Origin: Chthoniobacter flavus
GTDB lineage: Bacteria > Verrucomicrobiota > Verrucomicrobiia > Chthoniobacterales > Terrimicrobiaceae
Direction: 5' to 3'
Length of the DNA stretch: 48,991 bases
Assembly (NCBI GenBank): GCA_945883435.1
Contig: CAMCXK010000013.1
Location: 1 to 48,991, forward strand
Shown here one piece after another: positions 7,141 to 15,159 of this stretch. Under the pieces are notes generated by a model. The model made no database searches. It was not told where the DNA came from and saw only the letters and a program-made list of their open reading frames with translations. The stretch's first letter is position 1. The number at the start of each line of letters is the position of its first letter. The position numbers and the translations under genes were made by a program.

Positions 7141-8552
7141 CCCCCATTTTGGGAATTTTTTGGTGCGAGTGCGGGTTGGGCTCCGGGATTGGGGAATGAC
7201 TGGAGCGGGAGGCTGCGCAGACCCTCGGGGCCTTTGATGGTCAGGGATTCTTCCGAGATTTGTGTGATCACCGTTCCGTCTTTCAGGATGGTGCCTTCAA
7301 AAATCCGTTGCCCGTCGGCCAGAAGCACGGCGGGAATGCCTCCCATGCTGACGCCGACGACCGCGGAATGAAATGGATTTTTCGTCACCGTCACCGGCTT
7401 GCCGGAGGAAATCTGATCTACGATGGTCGCGAGGGATCCATATTTTTCTTTGAGTGCGGCCAGCACCCCGCTCCAAGAGTGCATTTGATTCTCCGGAATC
7501 GACCCTGAGAAAACAACCTCCCGAGGGGTGAAGGAAAGCGTCGGGTTGGTCTCGATATCGGCTTCGGCGAGGAGGCGGAAGGCCTCTTTCTCGATTTCCG
7601 AGCCGTATGTCAGTTTGCTGACATTTTCTTTGATGAGAGGAAGGTCGGTTTCCAAACGCTTGCGCACCGAGCGCCAGTTTTCTTCGGCTGGAAGATATCC
7701 CGACCAGTAGGCGGTGCCATCCTTGGTAAGGGTGACATCCAGCGCATAACCCTCCATTCCAGCCATCATTTCCGCCGAGGTTTCGATTTCGTTGAGGCTG
7801 ACGATTTCCGAGAAAAGCGGGTAGGGGGAGCTGTTGATGATGCGTTGCACGTCGTTTGCCTGGCCGCGAGAGCGGACGTAAACCCGGAGGAACGATTTTC
7901 CCGAACGGTCGAGGATATCCACTGTCGCGCCCGAAACCTCCTTGCGAATCCGCATGGCGGCTGCTTCCGCAGCCTTGTTGTCCTCGTTTGTCTTGTGCAT
8001 GTCGACAGTGAAGAAGCCGTCCGCATTTCCGTTTTGCCGCACGATGCTTTGGCCCGCGCGTTTTTGTTCCGCATTGTAAAAGAAGACCAAAAGAAACCCG
8101 ACGAGCAGCACCGCCCCGAGACCGGCCAGACCGAGCTTCCAAGGGGCCGGTCGTTTGGTTGCCCCTGTCGCGGGCGCCGGGGAGGCGTTTGGTTCGGCCA
8201 AAGAGACGGTCTTGGTCTCGGAACCGAGTGTTTGAATCACGGGAAGCGTGAGGGCAGGCCAGGGGGAGTCCGGGGGGCCGAAGGCGAAATGTGTCGATCC
8301 CAGCGTCAAAACTTGTCCAGCGGGGATTTTGAAAACGGAATCCATGATTTCGCGCCCGTCCAAGTGGGCCGCGCCATCGAGGACCTCGACGGAGGCCAGA
8401 CCGTCAACGAGGCGGAAAACCGCGTGGCGTGGCTTGAGAAGAGGATCCGAGAGGATCACATCGCAATCATCCCCCGATCCAACCGTGAGGCCGTTTGAAT
8501 CGACCTCCGCCTGGGCACCGGCGTGCGGCGGGTTGAGAATGCGGAAGATCAC
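7137..8552 (-). CDS. sctD: T3SS inner-membrane ring protein SctD (YscD/CdsD-like) with FHA domain
   Basis: The 471-residue protein starts with a forkhead-associated domain at about 5-95 (VGSGDDCDVILSDPLLKPRHAVF), followed by a Pro/Ala linker and one membrane helix at about 139-159 (LGLAGLGAVLLVGFLLVFFY). A periplasmic part of about 300 residues follows, with ring-building-like modules (DVQRIINSSPYPLFSEI; EKEAFRLLAEADIE). A cytoplasmic FHA, a single membrane pass and periplasmic ring modules define the YscD/CdsD/PrgH family. It begins with GTG, with AAAGGAG directly abutting the start, and is the first gene of the operon. It is divergent from larA. No SctC or SctJ gene is nearby. Confidence 0.82.
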   Translation of the reverse strand: MIFRILNPPHAGAQAEVDSNGLTVGSGDDCDVILSDPLLKPRHAVFRLVDGLASVEVLDGAAHLDGREIMDSVFKIPAGQVLTLGSTHFAFGPPDSPWPALTLPVIQTLGSETKTVSLAEPNASPAPATGATKRPAPWKLGLAGLGAVLLVGFLLVFFYNAEQKRAGQSIVRQNGNADGFFTVDMHKTNEDNKAAEAAAMRIRKEVSGATVDILDRSGKSFLRVYVRSRGQANDVQRIINSSPYPLFSEIVSLNEIETSAEMMAGMEGYALDVTLTKDGTAYWSGYLPAEENWRSVRKRLETDLPLIKENVSKLTYGSEIEKEAFRLLAEADIETNPTLSFTPREVVFSGSIPENQMHSWSGVLAALKEKYGSLATIVDQISSGKPVTVTKNPFHSAVVGVSMGGIPAVLLADGQRIFEGTILKDGTVITQISEESLTIKGPEGLRSLPLQSFPNPGAQPALAPKNSQNGG

Positions 8553-8576
8553 TCCTTTGCCCTACCGATCCTTGAT

Positions 8577-8611
8577 GCATCTGGCAAGCAAGGTCTGCCG
8601 TTTCCAGATGC
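8577..8611. promoter_or_regulatory. Perfect 8-base inverted repeat in the divergent sctD/larA gap
   Basis: GCATCTGG at 8577-8584 is mirrored exactly by CCAGATGC at 8604-8611, with a 19-base spacer. It lies in the only non-coding stretch (8553-8642) between the T3SS operon and the sugar-acid operon. Half-sites about two to three helical turns apart could bind a dimeric regulator, or the repeat could fold as an RNA hairpin in the sctD leader. No clear -35/-10 pair is visible on either side. The function is inferred. Confidence 0.4.
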
Positions 8612-8642
8612 GGCTTGGATTGCTCCCCTCCACGGCGATAGA

Positions 8643-9923
8643 ATGCCCTTCATGAGCCCGTTGTCCCTTGTTGCCCCGGAGGGTGCCCTCCTCTCCGGGG
8701 AGGAAATCCGGAGTGTTCTTTCCAAATCGATTGGCGCAACCCTGCGGGGGCGACGCGTTCTGGTGCTGATTCCCGACCACACGCGCTCGCTTCCGCTTCC
8801 CATGCTGTTCCGCCAGTTGGTGGAGGTCGTGGCTTTCGATGGGGGGGCCGCGAAGTTGGACTTCATGGTGGCATTGGGCACCCACCCGCCGCTTGACGAA
8901 CCGAGCCTTCTGCGCCTTGTCGGAATCGATGCCGGCGAGCGGTTCGGAATCTTCCGTGAAATCGGTCTTTTAAACCACGCTTGGGATGATCCGGAATGTT
9001 TGGCGACGCTTGGGGAATTGGGGCCGGAGCGCATCCGCGAACTGGCGGGATCGTCGTGGCACTCCTCGTTGCCGGAACGGGTCGAAGTGAAGGTGAACCG
9101 TGCCGTTTTTGACTACGACCATTTGATCGTGCTCGGCCCGACATTCCCGCACGAGGTCGTCGGTTTTTCCGGCGGTGCGAAGTATTTTTTTCCCGGCATC
9201 TCCGGGCCTGAAATGATCAACGCGACCCACTGGCTGGGAGCGTTGGCGGGCGTGACCGGCACGATCGGCATCAAGGATACTCCCGTGCGGGCGATGATCC
9301 ACGCCGCCGCGGAGTTCCTGCCGCGTCCAGTGACACTTTTCGCCCTCGTCGTCGAAAAGGGGGAGCTTGGTGGATTGTTTGCCGGCGGGTTGGTCGAGGC
9401 CTGGAGCGCCGCCGCAGACCTTTCGTCCCTCCGTCACATCCGCTGGTGCGATCATCCCTACCAGCGCGTTTTATCCTGTGCGCCTCCGATGTATGACGAG
9501 CTTTGGACCGCCGCCAAGGCCATGTATAAACTCGAGCCAGTGGTCGCCACCGGCGGGGAGTTGGTGATTTTCGCGCCGCACCTCCGGGATGTGAGTGTGG
9601 TGCACGACCGCCACATCCGCGCGGTGGGCTACCATATCCTGCCCTACTTTTTGCAGGACTGGGATCGCTTCCGCGATGTCCCTCTGAGCATTCTCGCCCA
9701 CAGCACCCATGTCCGCGGATCCGGAGTCGTGGAGAACGGTGTCGAAAGGCCGAACGTGCGGGTCACCCTTGCGAGCCGGATTCCGCGCAATGTGTGCGAG
9801 GAGTTGAACCTTGGCTATCTCGATCCGGACAGCGTGAGGCTGGAGGAGTGGATGGATCGGGAGGCCGAGGGAATCCTGTATGTTCCCAAGGCGGGAGAAA
9901 CCCTCTATCGTTTGAAACCATGA
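8643..9923 (+). CDS. larA: LarA-type nickel-pincer 2-hydroxyacid racemase/epimerase
   Basis: The 426-residue protein matches LarA of Lactiplantibacillus in length (424) and in active-site layout. It has DHTR at 45-48, GTHPPL at 79-84, and PHEVVGFSGGAK, giving His170 and Lys180 with the same 10-residue spacing as LarA His174/Lys184. NATH places His196 16 residues further, as in LarA His200. Lys184 binds the nickel-pincer nucleotide covalently and the histidines do acid-base chemistry. The ATG at 8643 is preferred over the longest reading (8523), because the extra 40 residues do not look like LarA and would overlap sctD. The gene is coupled to gluconokinase (ATGA overlap), so the substrate is probably a sugar acid, not lactate. 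LarA relatives acting on other 2-hydroxyacids are known. Confidence 0.85.
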   Translation: MPFMSPLSLVAPEGALLSGEEIRSVLSKSIGATLRGRRVLVLIPDHTRSLPLPMLFRQLVEVVAFDGGAAKLDFMVALGTHPPLDEPSLLRLVGIDAGERFGIFREIGLLNHAWDDPECLATLGELGPERIRELAGSSWHSSLPERVEVKVNRAVFDYDHLIVLGPTFPHEVVGFSGGAKYFFPGISGPEMINATHWLGALAGVTGTIGIKDTPVRAMIHAAAEFLPRPVTLFALVVEKGELGGLFAGGLVEAWSAAADLSSLRHIRWCDHPYQRVLSCAPPMYDELWTAAKAMYKLEPVVATGGELVIFAPHLRDVSVVHDRHIRAVGYHILPYFLQDWDRFRDVPLSILAHSTHVRGSGVVENGVERPNVRVTLASRIPRNVCEELNLGYLDPDSVRLEEWMDREAEGILYVPKAGETLYRLKP

Positions 9924-10411
9924 TGGACGGTTACCTGGTGATGGGGGTTTCCGGGTCCGGAAAATCCACGATTGCGGAAATGCTGGCCCGTTCGCTTGGC
10001 TGGAGCTTTTTTGATGCTGATGATTTTCATCCTCCGGCCAACATTGCCAAAATGAAGGCCGGCCAACCGCTGAACGACGGGGATCGGGCTCCATGGCTGG
10101 AGAGGCTTTCGGAGCTCCTTGCCGGCGAAGTCGCGGCCGGACGTCCTCCGGTTCTGGCATGTTCCGCGCTGCGCCAGAGTTACCGTGAGACCCTTCTGGC
10201 GAAGGCGCCGGGTGTGATGGTGGTCTACCTGAGGGGGGATAAAAACCTTATCGCCTCGCGCTTGAGCCGCCGAAGCGGCCATTTCATGCCTTCGACGCTT
10301 CTCGAGTCCCAGTTCGACGCGCTGGAGGAGCCGGCCGCGGGCCCCCTGGTGTTCATCGCGAATCTGGAGTTGTCACCCGCGCAAATTGTGAATTCGATTC
10401 CCAAGCCATGA
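9920..10411 (+). CDS. gntK: Gluconokinase (GntK family)
   Basis: The 163-residue P-loop kinase has GVSGSGKST near the N-terminus (Walker A), the gluconokinase signature FFDADDFHPPANIAKMKAG, LNDGDRAPWLERL, the ACSALRQSYRETL segment and YLRGDKNLIASRLSRRSGHFMP. It phosphorylates D-gluconate to 6-phosphogluconate with ATP in the cytoplasm. The usual length of this short gluconokinase family is about 160-175. The start overlaps the larA stop. An open frame reaching back to 9794 only reflects larA sequence in another frame. The uxaC start overlaps its stop (ATGA), so the four genes form one tightly coupled unit. Confidence 0.93.
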   Translation: MMDGYLVMGVSGSGKSTIAEMLARSLGWSFFDADDFHPPANIAKMKAGQPLNDGDRAPWLERLSELLAGEVAAGRPPVLACSALRQSYRETLLAKAPGVMVVYLRGDKNLIASRLSRRSGHFMPSTLLESQFDALEEPAAGPLVFIANLELSPAQIVNSIPKP

Positions 10412-11832
10412 ACAACCGCCGCTACCTGGACGCCGATTTTCTTCTTCAAACGCCGACCTCCCGCCGGCTTTACCACGAGGTGGCGGCGCCGCTGCCCATC
10501 ATCGACTACCATTGCCACCTGCCTCCCGCTGAGATCGCAGCCAACCGCCGGTTCGAGAACCTCTTTGATATCTGGCTTGCCGGCGACCACTACAAGTGGC
10601 GGGCGATGCGGACCAATGGAGTCCCCGAGCGATTTTGCACGGGAGATGCCTCGCCGCGTGAAAAATTCGACGCGTGGTGTGCAACTGTGCCACACACCCT
10701 CCGGAATCCACTTTACCACTGGAGCCACCTGGAGTTGCAGCGCTATTTCGATATCGACTGCCTTATTTCGCCTGCCACAGCGGATGAAATCTGGGATCGC
10801 GCCAACCAGCAATTGGCGGAGCCGGGTTTTTGTGTGGCCGGGATTCTCGAAAAATTCCGCGTCGAGGTGGTTTGCACAACCGACGATCCGACCGACGATC
10901 TGGCCGCGCACATTCAAATCGCGGGCACCCGGGCATTGGGCACCCGAGTGCTGCCGACCTTCCGGCCCGACAAGGCGATGAAGCTCTCCGATCCCTCCGC
11001 TTTCAACGACTGGTGCAACCTTTTGGCCCGTCGTTCGGGGGGCGACACCGGAACGTTTGCGGGCTTCGTCCAGGCCCTCGAGGAACGCCATGGCTTTTTC
11101 CACCGCCTCGGTGCGCGCCTTTCCGACCATGGGTTGGAGTATTGTCCGGGCGTTTTTTACGAGGCTTCCGAGGCGGCGCGGGTTTTCGACCGTGTGCGGT
11201 CCGGTCAAGCCGTTTCGCCGCAGGACGAGGAGGGATTCGCGGGGCACTTGATGGTCCTTTTCGGGGCATGGGACGCGGCCCGCGGATGGACAAAGCAGAT
11301 TCACCTCGGGGCTCTGCGCGGCAACAACACCCGCGCCCGTCGCCAACTCGGGCCCGACACGGGATTCGACAGCATCGGTGATTGGCCCCAAGCCGCCTCG
11401 CTGTCGCGCTATCTTGACCGCCTCGACCGCGATGGCCACTTGCCGAAGACGATTCTTTACAACCTCAATCCGGCCGACAACTACGCCTTTGCCACGATGA
11501 TCGGAAACTTTCAGGACGGGTCCGTGGCGGGGAAAATCCAATTCGGCAGCGGTTGGTGGTTTCTCGATCAAAAAGAGGCTATCGAATGGCAGTTGAACGC
11601 CCTCTCGAGTTGCGGCCTGCTCAGCCGGTTCGTCGGAATGCTGACCGATTCCCGCAGTTTTCTGAGCTACCCGCGTCACGAATATTTCCGCCGGATCCTG
11701 TGCAATGTCATCGGCCGGGATGTCGAGCAGGGCTTGATCCCCGACGCTCCGGAGATTCTGGACCCGCTTGTGCGCGGGGTTTGCCACGCCAACGCCGCCG
11801 CCTACTTCGGCTTTCCCTCTTTGAATCCATGA
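10408..11832 (+). CDS. uxaC: Uronate isomerase (glucuronate/galacturonate isomerase)
   Basis: The 474-residue protein fits the UxaC family (about 470). It has IIDYHCHLPP with the metal-binding HxH motif of amidohydrolase-fold enzymes, IWLAGDHYKWRAMR, VCTTDDPTDDL, LGALRGNNTR and the C-terminal GMLTDSRSFLSYPRHEYFRR. It converts D-glucuronate to D-fructuronate and D-galacturonate to D-tagaturonate, the first step of hexuronate use. Being fused by overlaps to gluconokinase and a LarA-type epimerase suggests one sugar-acid route feeding 6-phosphogluconate. The downstream steps (UxuA/UxaA, KdgK, KdgA) are not in the window. Confidence 0.95.
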   Translation: MNNRRYLDADFLLQTPTSRRLYHEVAAPLPIIDYHCHLPPAEIAANRRFENLFDIWLAGDHYKWRAMRTNGVPERFCTGDASPREKFDAWCATVPHTLRNPLYHWSHLELQRYFDIDCLISPATADEIWDRANQQLAEPGFCVAGILEKFRVEVVCTTDDPTDDLAAHIQIAGTRALGTRVLPTFRPDKAMKLSDPSAFNDWCNLLARRSGGDTGTFAGFVQALEERHGFFHRLGARLSDHGLEYCPGVFYEASEAARVFDRVRSGQAVSPQDEEGFAGHLMVLFGAWDAARGWTKQIHLGALRGNNTRARRQLGPDTGFDSIGDWPQAASLSRYLDRLDRDGHLPKTILYNLNPADNYAFATMIGNFQDGSVAGKIQFGSGWWFLDQKEAIEWQLNALSSCGLLSRFVGMLTDSRSFLSYPRHEYFRRILCNVIGRDVEQGLIPDAPEILDPLVRGVCHANAAAYFGFPSLNP

Positions 11833-12110
11833 TCCTAAGCGAGGAAATGGCGCGACTCCTCGCGGCGGATTTGGATTTCATCCTTCCCCGCACGCGTTGC
11901 GACCGGATGCTTCTTTCGAAAAGCCGGGTGACCCGGGAGTTGGAGGCCGATCCCGACGCCATTCTGGACCTTGTGGCGGGAATGGATGACGCCGATGCCC
12001 GGCTGTTAAGTGTGCCGCAGGATGTTCTGCGGCCTATGATCCGGCGACGTCAACAAGGTTCCACCGCCTCTTCCGGAGGGGAGATTCCCGATCTTTTCGG
12101 GGATGCCTGA
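11829..12110 (+). CDS. Small protein of unknown function at the end of the sugar-acid operon
   Basis: I do not recognise this 93-residue protein. The N-terminal 70 residues are helical and charged (MILSEEMARLLAADLDFILP; ITRELEAD-like acidic helix), and the C-terminus is a flexible Gly/Ser tail ending in an acidic DLFGDA. There is no signal peptide or membrane segment. Its ATG overlaps the uxaC stop (ATGA), which makes it a real, coupled gene rather than a chance frame. A longer frame from 11553 simply reads uxaC out of frame. The convergent gap to chrA is about 40 bases and has no clear terminator. Confidence 0.6.
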   Translation: MILSEEMARLLAADLDFILPRTRCDRMLLSKSRVTRELEADPDAILDLVAGMDDADARLLSVPQDVLRPMIRRRQQGSTASSGGEIPDLFGDA

Positions 12111-12149
12111 GATTCGCCATTCGCGCCGGTGGTCGCATCCGGCAGACGA

Positions 12150-13365
12150 TCAAGAAGCCACCGCCATTCGCAGCAAGCCCATTCCGACTGCAAGGACCAC
12201 AATCCGCTCCACAGGATATTTTCCGAGCACCAGCAGACCACAAATCAGGGCTGCCAGCAGATTCCACAGATCCAAGGAGCCATTCACCACCACGACTTTC
12301 ATGCCGAACCACACGGCAAGAAATCCGATCATGCCGGTGACTGCAGCCGATATTCCCTGAAGCGCTTTTTGCCATCGTGAAGCCGTCCGCACACGCTCCA
12401 TGAATGGTGCCGTTGCCGGAACCAGAATCACAGCCGGAGTGAAGGTCACCCAAGAGGCCAGAGCCGAGCCAAGCGTTCCGGCAAGCCACGGAGGGAGTGC
12501 GCCGGGTTGGTGCCAGGCCGCCCGCGAATCCGACATGCTGCAAAACCAGAATCAACGGACCAGGGGTTGATTCCGCAAGCCCGATCCCGGTGATCATTTC
12601 CCCGGCTGGGAGCCAATGACGCACCTCCACCGCTTCGCGGGCGACGACCGGAAAAATGGCGTAGGCACCCCCGAATGTGAGCATTGAGACCTGGCTCAAG
12701 AAAAACCCCAATCCACCGAGAACCGGCTGTCCCGACCAAAACGCCAACGCCACGGGAAAAAGCCAGGCGGCCAGCCCCATGGCGAGCAGTGCCGGCTTGA
12801 ATTCGCAAAGCGGTCTTGTCGACGGGATGTCGCACGGCGGCGCATGGCCGAAGACCCAACCTGCGATCGCGGCGATCAGCAAAATCGCGGCGTAAGGCAC
12901 CCCTCCGAGCATGGCCAGAAATGTTCCGGCTGCGATCCACCGCAGTGTGTGGCTGCGTCCTGCCATGCGGGCGAGGGACACCGCCAGTATTCCCAGGACC
13001 GCAGGTTGAAGTCCGTTCAGTCCGGCCATGATCCAGGAATTCGTTCGACCAGCCATGGCCAGCCAACTCAGGGCCCACAGCAACAGCGCCCCCGGAAGAA
13101 CGAATCCCAGTGCCGCGGCGATTCCTCCCCTTACGCCATGCAACAGCCACCCTGCGTAAACGGCCAACTGTGTGGCTTCGGGCCCGGGAAGCGCCATGCA
13201 GAAGCCCAATGCGTGGCGGAATCGTTCACGCTCGATCCAGCCGCGTTTGTCGACCAATTCCTCCTCCATCCACGCGATTTGCGCGGCAGGTCCTCCGAAG
13301 CCTGTGCAGCCCAGGCGGAACCAGAACTTCGCCACCGTCCAAAATTCCGGAGCCGGCCTACCCAC
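12150..13365 (-). pseudogene. chrA: Chromate transporter gene (chrA) interrupted by a frameshift
   Basis: The N-terminal frame starts with GTG at 13365, with FWFRLGCTGFGGPAAQIAWM as the first CHR domain and the second-domain motif MLTFGGAYAIFPVVAREAV followed by GIGLAESTPGPLILVLQHVG. At about 12517-12527 the reading changes to another frame. That frame continues with the expected C-terminal sequence AAWHQPGALPPWLAGTLG and the last membrane helices, ending at 12150. One extra base in a G/C run (GCGGGCGGCC on the coding strand) explains it. Joined, the two parts give about 400 residues, the size of a long-chain two-domain ChrA. Read straight through, the first frame leaves the family and continues to 12034 as low-quality sequence. 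This is either a recent inactivation or a sequencing error. Confidence 0.8.
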
Positions 13366-14224
13366 CGATCCGATCTTGAAGGGCCTTGCCGAGGAAATTC
13401 AGCGCCAGCAAGGTCGAGGCCATGGCCAGTGCGGGAAACACCAGCAGCCACCAGAAGCTGCGGACCGGATTGAGCGCGGAAGCGCCGTCCGCGAGCAGCG
13501 AGCCCCAGCTCGATTGCGGGGCCTGAACTCCCAATCCCAGAAAACTTAAAAACGACTCGTCGATGATCACGGCAGGCACGGTCAACGTAAGATAGACGAG
13601 AACCACCCCGGCGATGTTGGGCAGGAGATGGCGGAAGAGAATGCCGCCGTGGGACTGGCCCAAAGCCCGTGCCGCCATAACGAAAGACCGTTCCTTCAGG
13701 GTCAGGATTTGCCCCCGCACGATCCGGGCCATCGTGAGCCACTCGATCAGGCCCAGTGTCACGATCAGAATGCCGATGCGCGACGAGAGCACAAGCCACT
13801 CGATCCCCTCCCGGGAGGCCCATGATTGCAGGCTGGCATTGAACGCATTGATCGCGACAAGGATGAAAATCAGGCGCGGCACCGAGTAGAGGACATCGAC
13901 CGTGCGCATCATCCAGGCGTCCGTGCGGCCGCCGAAGTATCCCGCCACCAGCCCCCAGACGGTGCCGATGCAAAGACTCACCGCGGCTCCGCTCAAGCCG
14001 ACCAGCAGCGAGATGCGTCCGCCGGAGAGAACGCGGTGGAGGACATCGCGCCCGTTCAAGTCGGTTCCGAACGGGTGGGACCACGAGGGCGGCGCATAGG
14101 TGAGGGGACCGGGATCGGCATGGCTGGCGGGAAGAAGGCCGGGGCCGATGACACAGGCGGCCGCCATCACGCACAAAAACACAAGCGATCCGGTGGCAAG
14201 CGGGTTCTTTTTCCAGAATTCCAT
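13358..14224 (-). CDS. oppC: ABC transporter permease, OppC/DppC family
   Basis: The 288-residue membrane protein has the OppC N-terminal segment with one helix, the HPFGTDLNGRDVLHRVLSGG motif typical of DppC/OppC, several membrane helices, and the EAA-type coupling loop MAARALGQSHGGILFRHLLPN. It pairs with OppB upstream (4-base gap) to form the channel of a peptide or nickel/oligosaccharide importer. The predicted product keeps the FLGLGVQAPQSSWGSLLADG segment common in the family. The chrA GTG start overlaps its stop by 8 bases. The matching binding protein and ATPases are not in the window. Confidence 0.9.
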   Translation of the reverse strand: MEFWKKNPLATGSLVFLCVMAAACVIGPGLLPASHADPGPLTYAPPSWSHPFGTDLNGRDVLHRVLSGGRISLLVGLSGAAVSLCIGTVWGLVAGYFGGRTDAWMMRTVDVLYSVPRLIFILVAINAFNASLQSWASREGIEWLVLSSRIGILIVTLGLIEWLTMARIVRGQILTLKERSFVMAARALGQSHGGILFRHLLPNIAGVVLVYLTLTVPAVIIDESFLSFLGLGVQAPQSSWGSLLADGASALNPVRSFWWLLVFPALAMASTLLALNFLGKALQDRIGG

Positions 14225-14228
14225 GGAT

Positions 14229-15152
14229 CTATGCCGGTGATTGGATGCGGCGGTCGAGCCGGCTGTAGGCCGTATCGACCAGGAGGTTGAAAAGCACGAG
14301 CAGGCCGCAATAGACGATCACCATGCCCCCGAGCAGGAATCCATCGCGGTTCAGGATCGATTGCACAAAAAAGCCGCCGGCCCCGGGGATTTGAAACACG
14401 GTCTCCACCACAATCGACCCGGTCAGCAGGTGTGCCGCAAGAGGGCCTGAATAGGTCACGACCGGAAGGATGGCGATGCGCAGGGCGTGCCGCACGACGA
14501 TGGCCGATTCCCCGAGTCCCTTGGCGCGGGCGGTGCGGATAAAGTCCATGCGCAGCGTTTCGCCCAGGCTGTTGCGCATGAGGCGGGCGATCACGGCCGC
14601 CGCCGGCGCGGCGAGGGTCAGGGTCGGCAGCACCAGATGCGAAACTCCGCCCCAGCCGCCGACCGGAAACCAGCCGAGGCCCAAGGCGAACACCAGCACC
14701 AGCAGCGGTCCGGTAATGTAGGAGGGCAGCGAAACTGCGGCGAGCGAGGCGCACAGCATGATCCAGTCGAGCGGTCCGTCACGGCGGACGGCCGCCGCTG
14801 TGCCGAGGAACACGCCCGTGGTCACAGCCACAAGAAAGGCCGACGCGCCCAGAATCAGGGTCACCGGCAATGTCTGGGCGAGGATTTCGTTGACTGAGCG
14901 GTTGCGGTATTTCGTCGAGAGCCTCAGGTCGCCCCGCAGGAGGTCGGCGATGTAGCCCGCGTATTGATCAAAAACCGGCCCATCGAGTTCGTAGCGCTCG
15001 AGCAGCTTTTTTTCAATGGCTGGAGGGATTTTCCGCTCTCCGTCAAAGGGACCTCCGGGTGAAATGCGGATCAGGAAAAACGTCAGTGTGACGACGCAAA
15101 AAACGACTCCCAGCGCGGCCAGCAAGCGACGGATGAACGGGAGGGTGCGCAT
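14229..15152 (-). CDS. oppB: ABC transporter permease, OppB/DppB family
   Basis: The 307-residue protein begins MRTLPFIRRLLAALGVVFCV. It carries the family N-terminal helix with FFLIRISPGGPFD, LRGDLRLSTKYRNRSVNEI, SLPSYITGPLLVLVFALGL and the coupling loop FIRTARAKGLGESAIVVRHAL. The ATG at 15152 is chosen. A longer frame to 15590 is the exonuclease gene read in another frame. A GTG directly before the ATG is an equally possible start. It lies 7 bases after the exonuclease and 4 bases before oppC. The permease pair without OppA/OppD/OppF suggests the partners are encoded elsewhere. Confidence 0.9.
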   Translation of the reverse strand: MRTLPFIRRLLAALGVVFCVVTLTFFLIRISPGGPFDGERKIPPAIEKKLLERYELDGPVFDQYAGYIADLLRGDLRLSTKYRNRSVNEILAQTLPVTLILGASAFLVAVTTGVFLGTAAAVRRDGPLDWIMLCASLAAVSLPSYITGPLLVLVFALGLGWFPVGGWGGVSHLVLPTLTLAAPAAAVIARLMRNSLGETLRMDFIRTARAKGLGESAIVVRHALRIAILPVVTYSGPLAAHLLTGSIVVETVFQIPGAGGFFVQSILNRDGFLLGGMVIVYCGLLVLFNLLVDTAYSRLDRRIQSPA

Positions 15153-15159
15153 CACCGGC

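Noticed and set aside
12034..13365. 443-codon reading of chrA straight through
   Set aside because: After about residue 280 the sequence departs from the family. The proper C-terminal part is one base shifted and ends at 12150.
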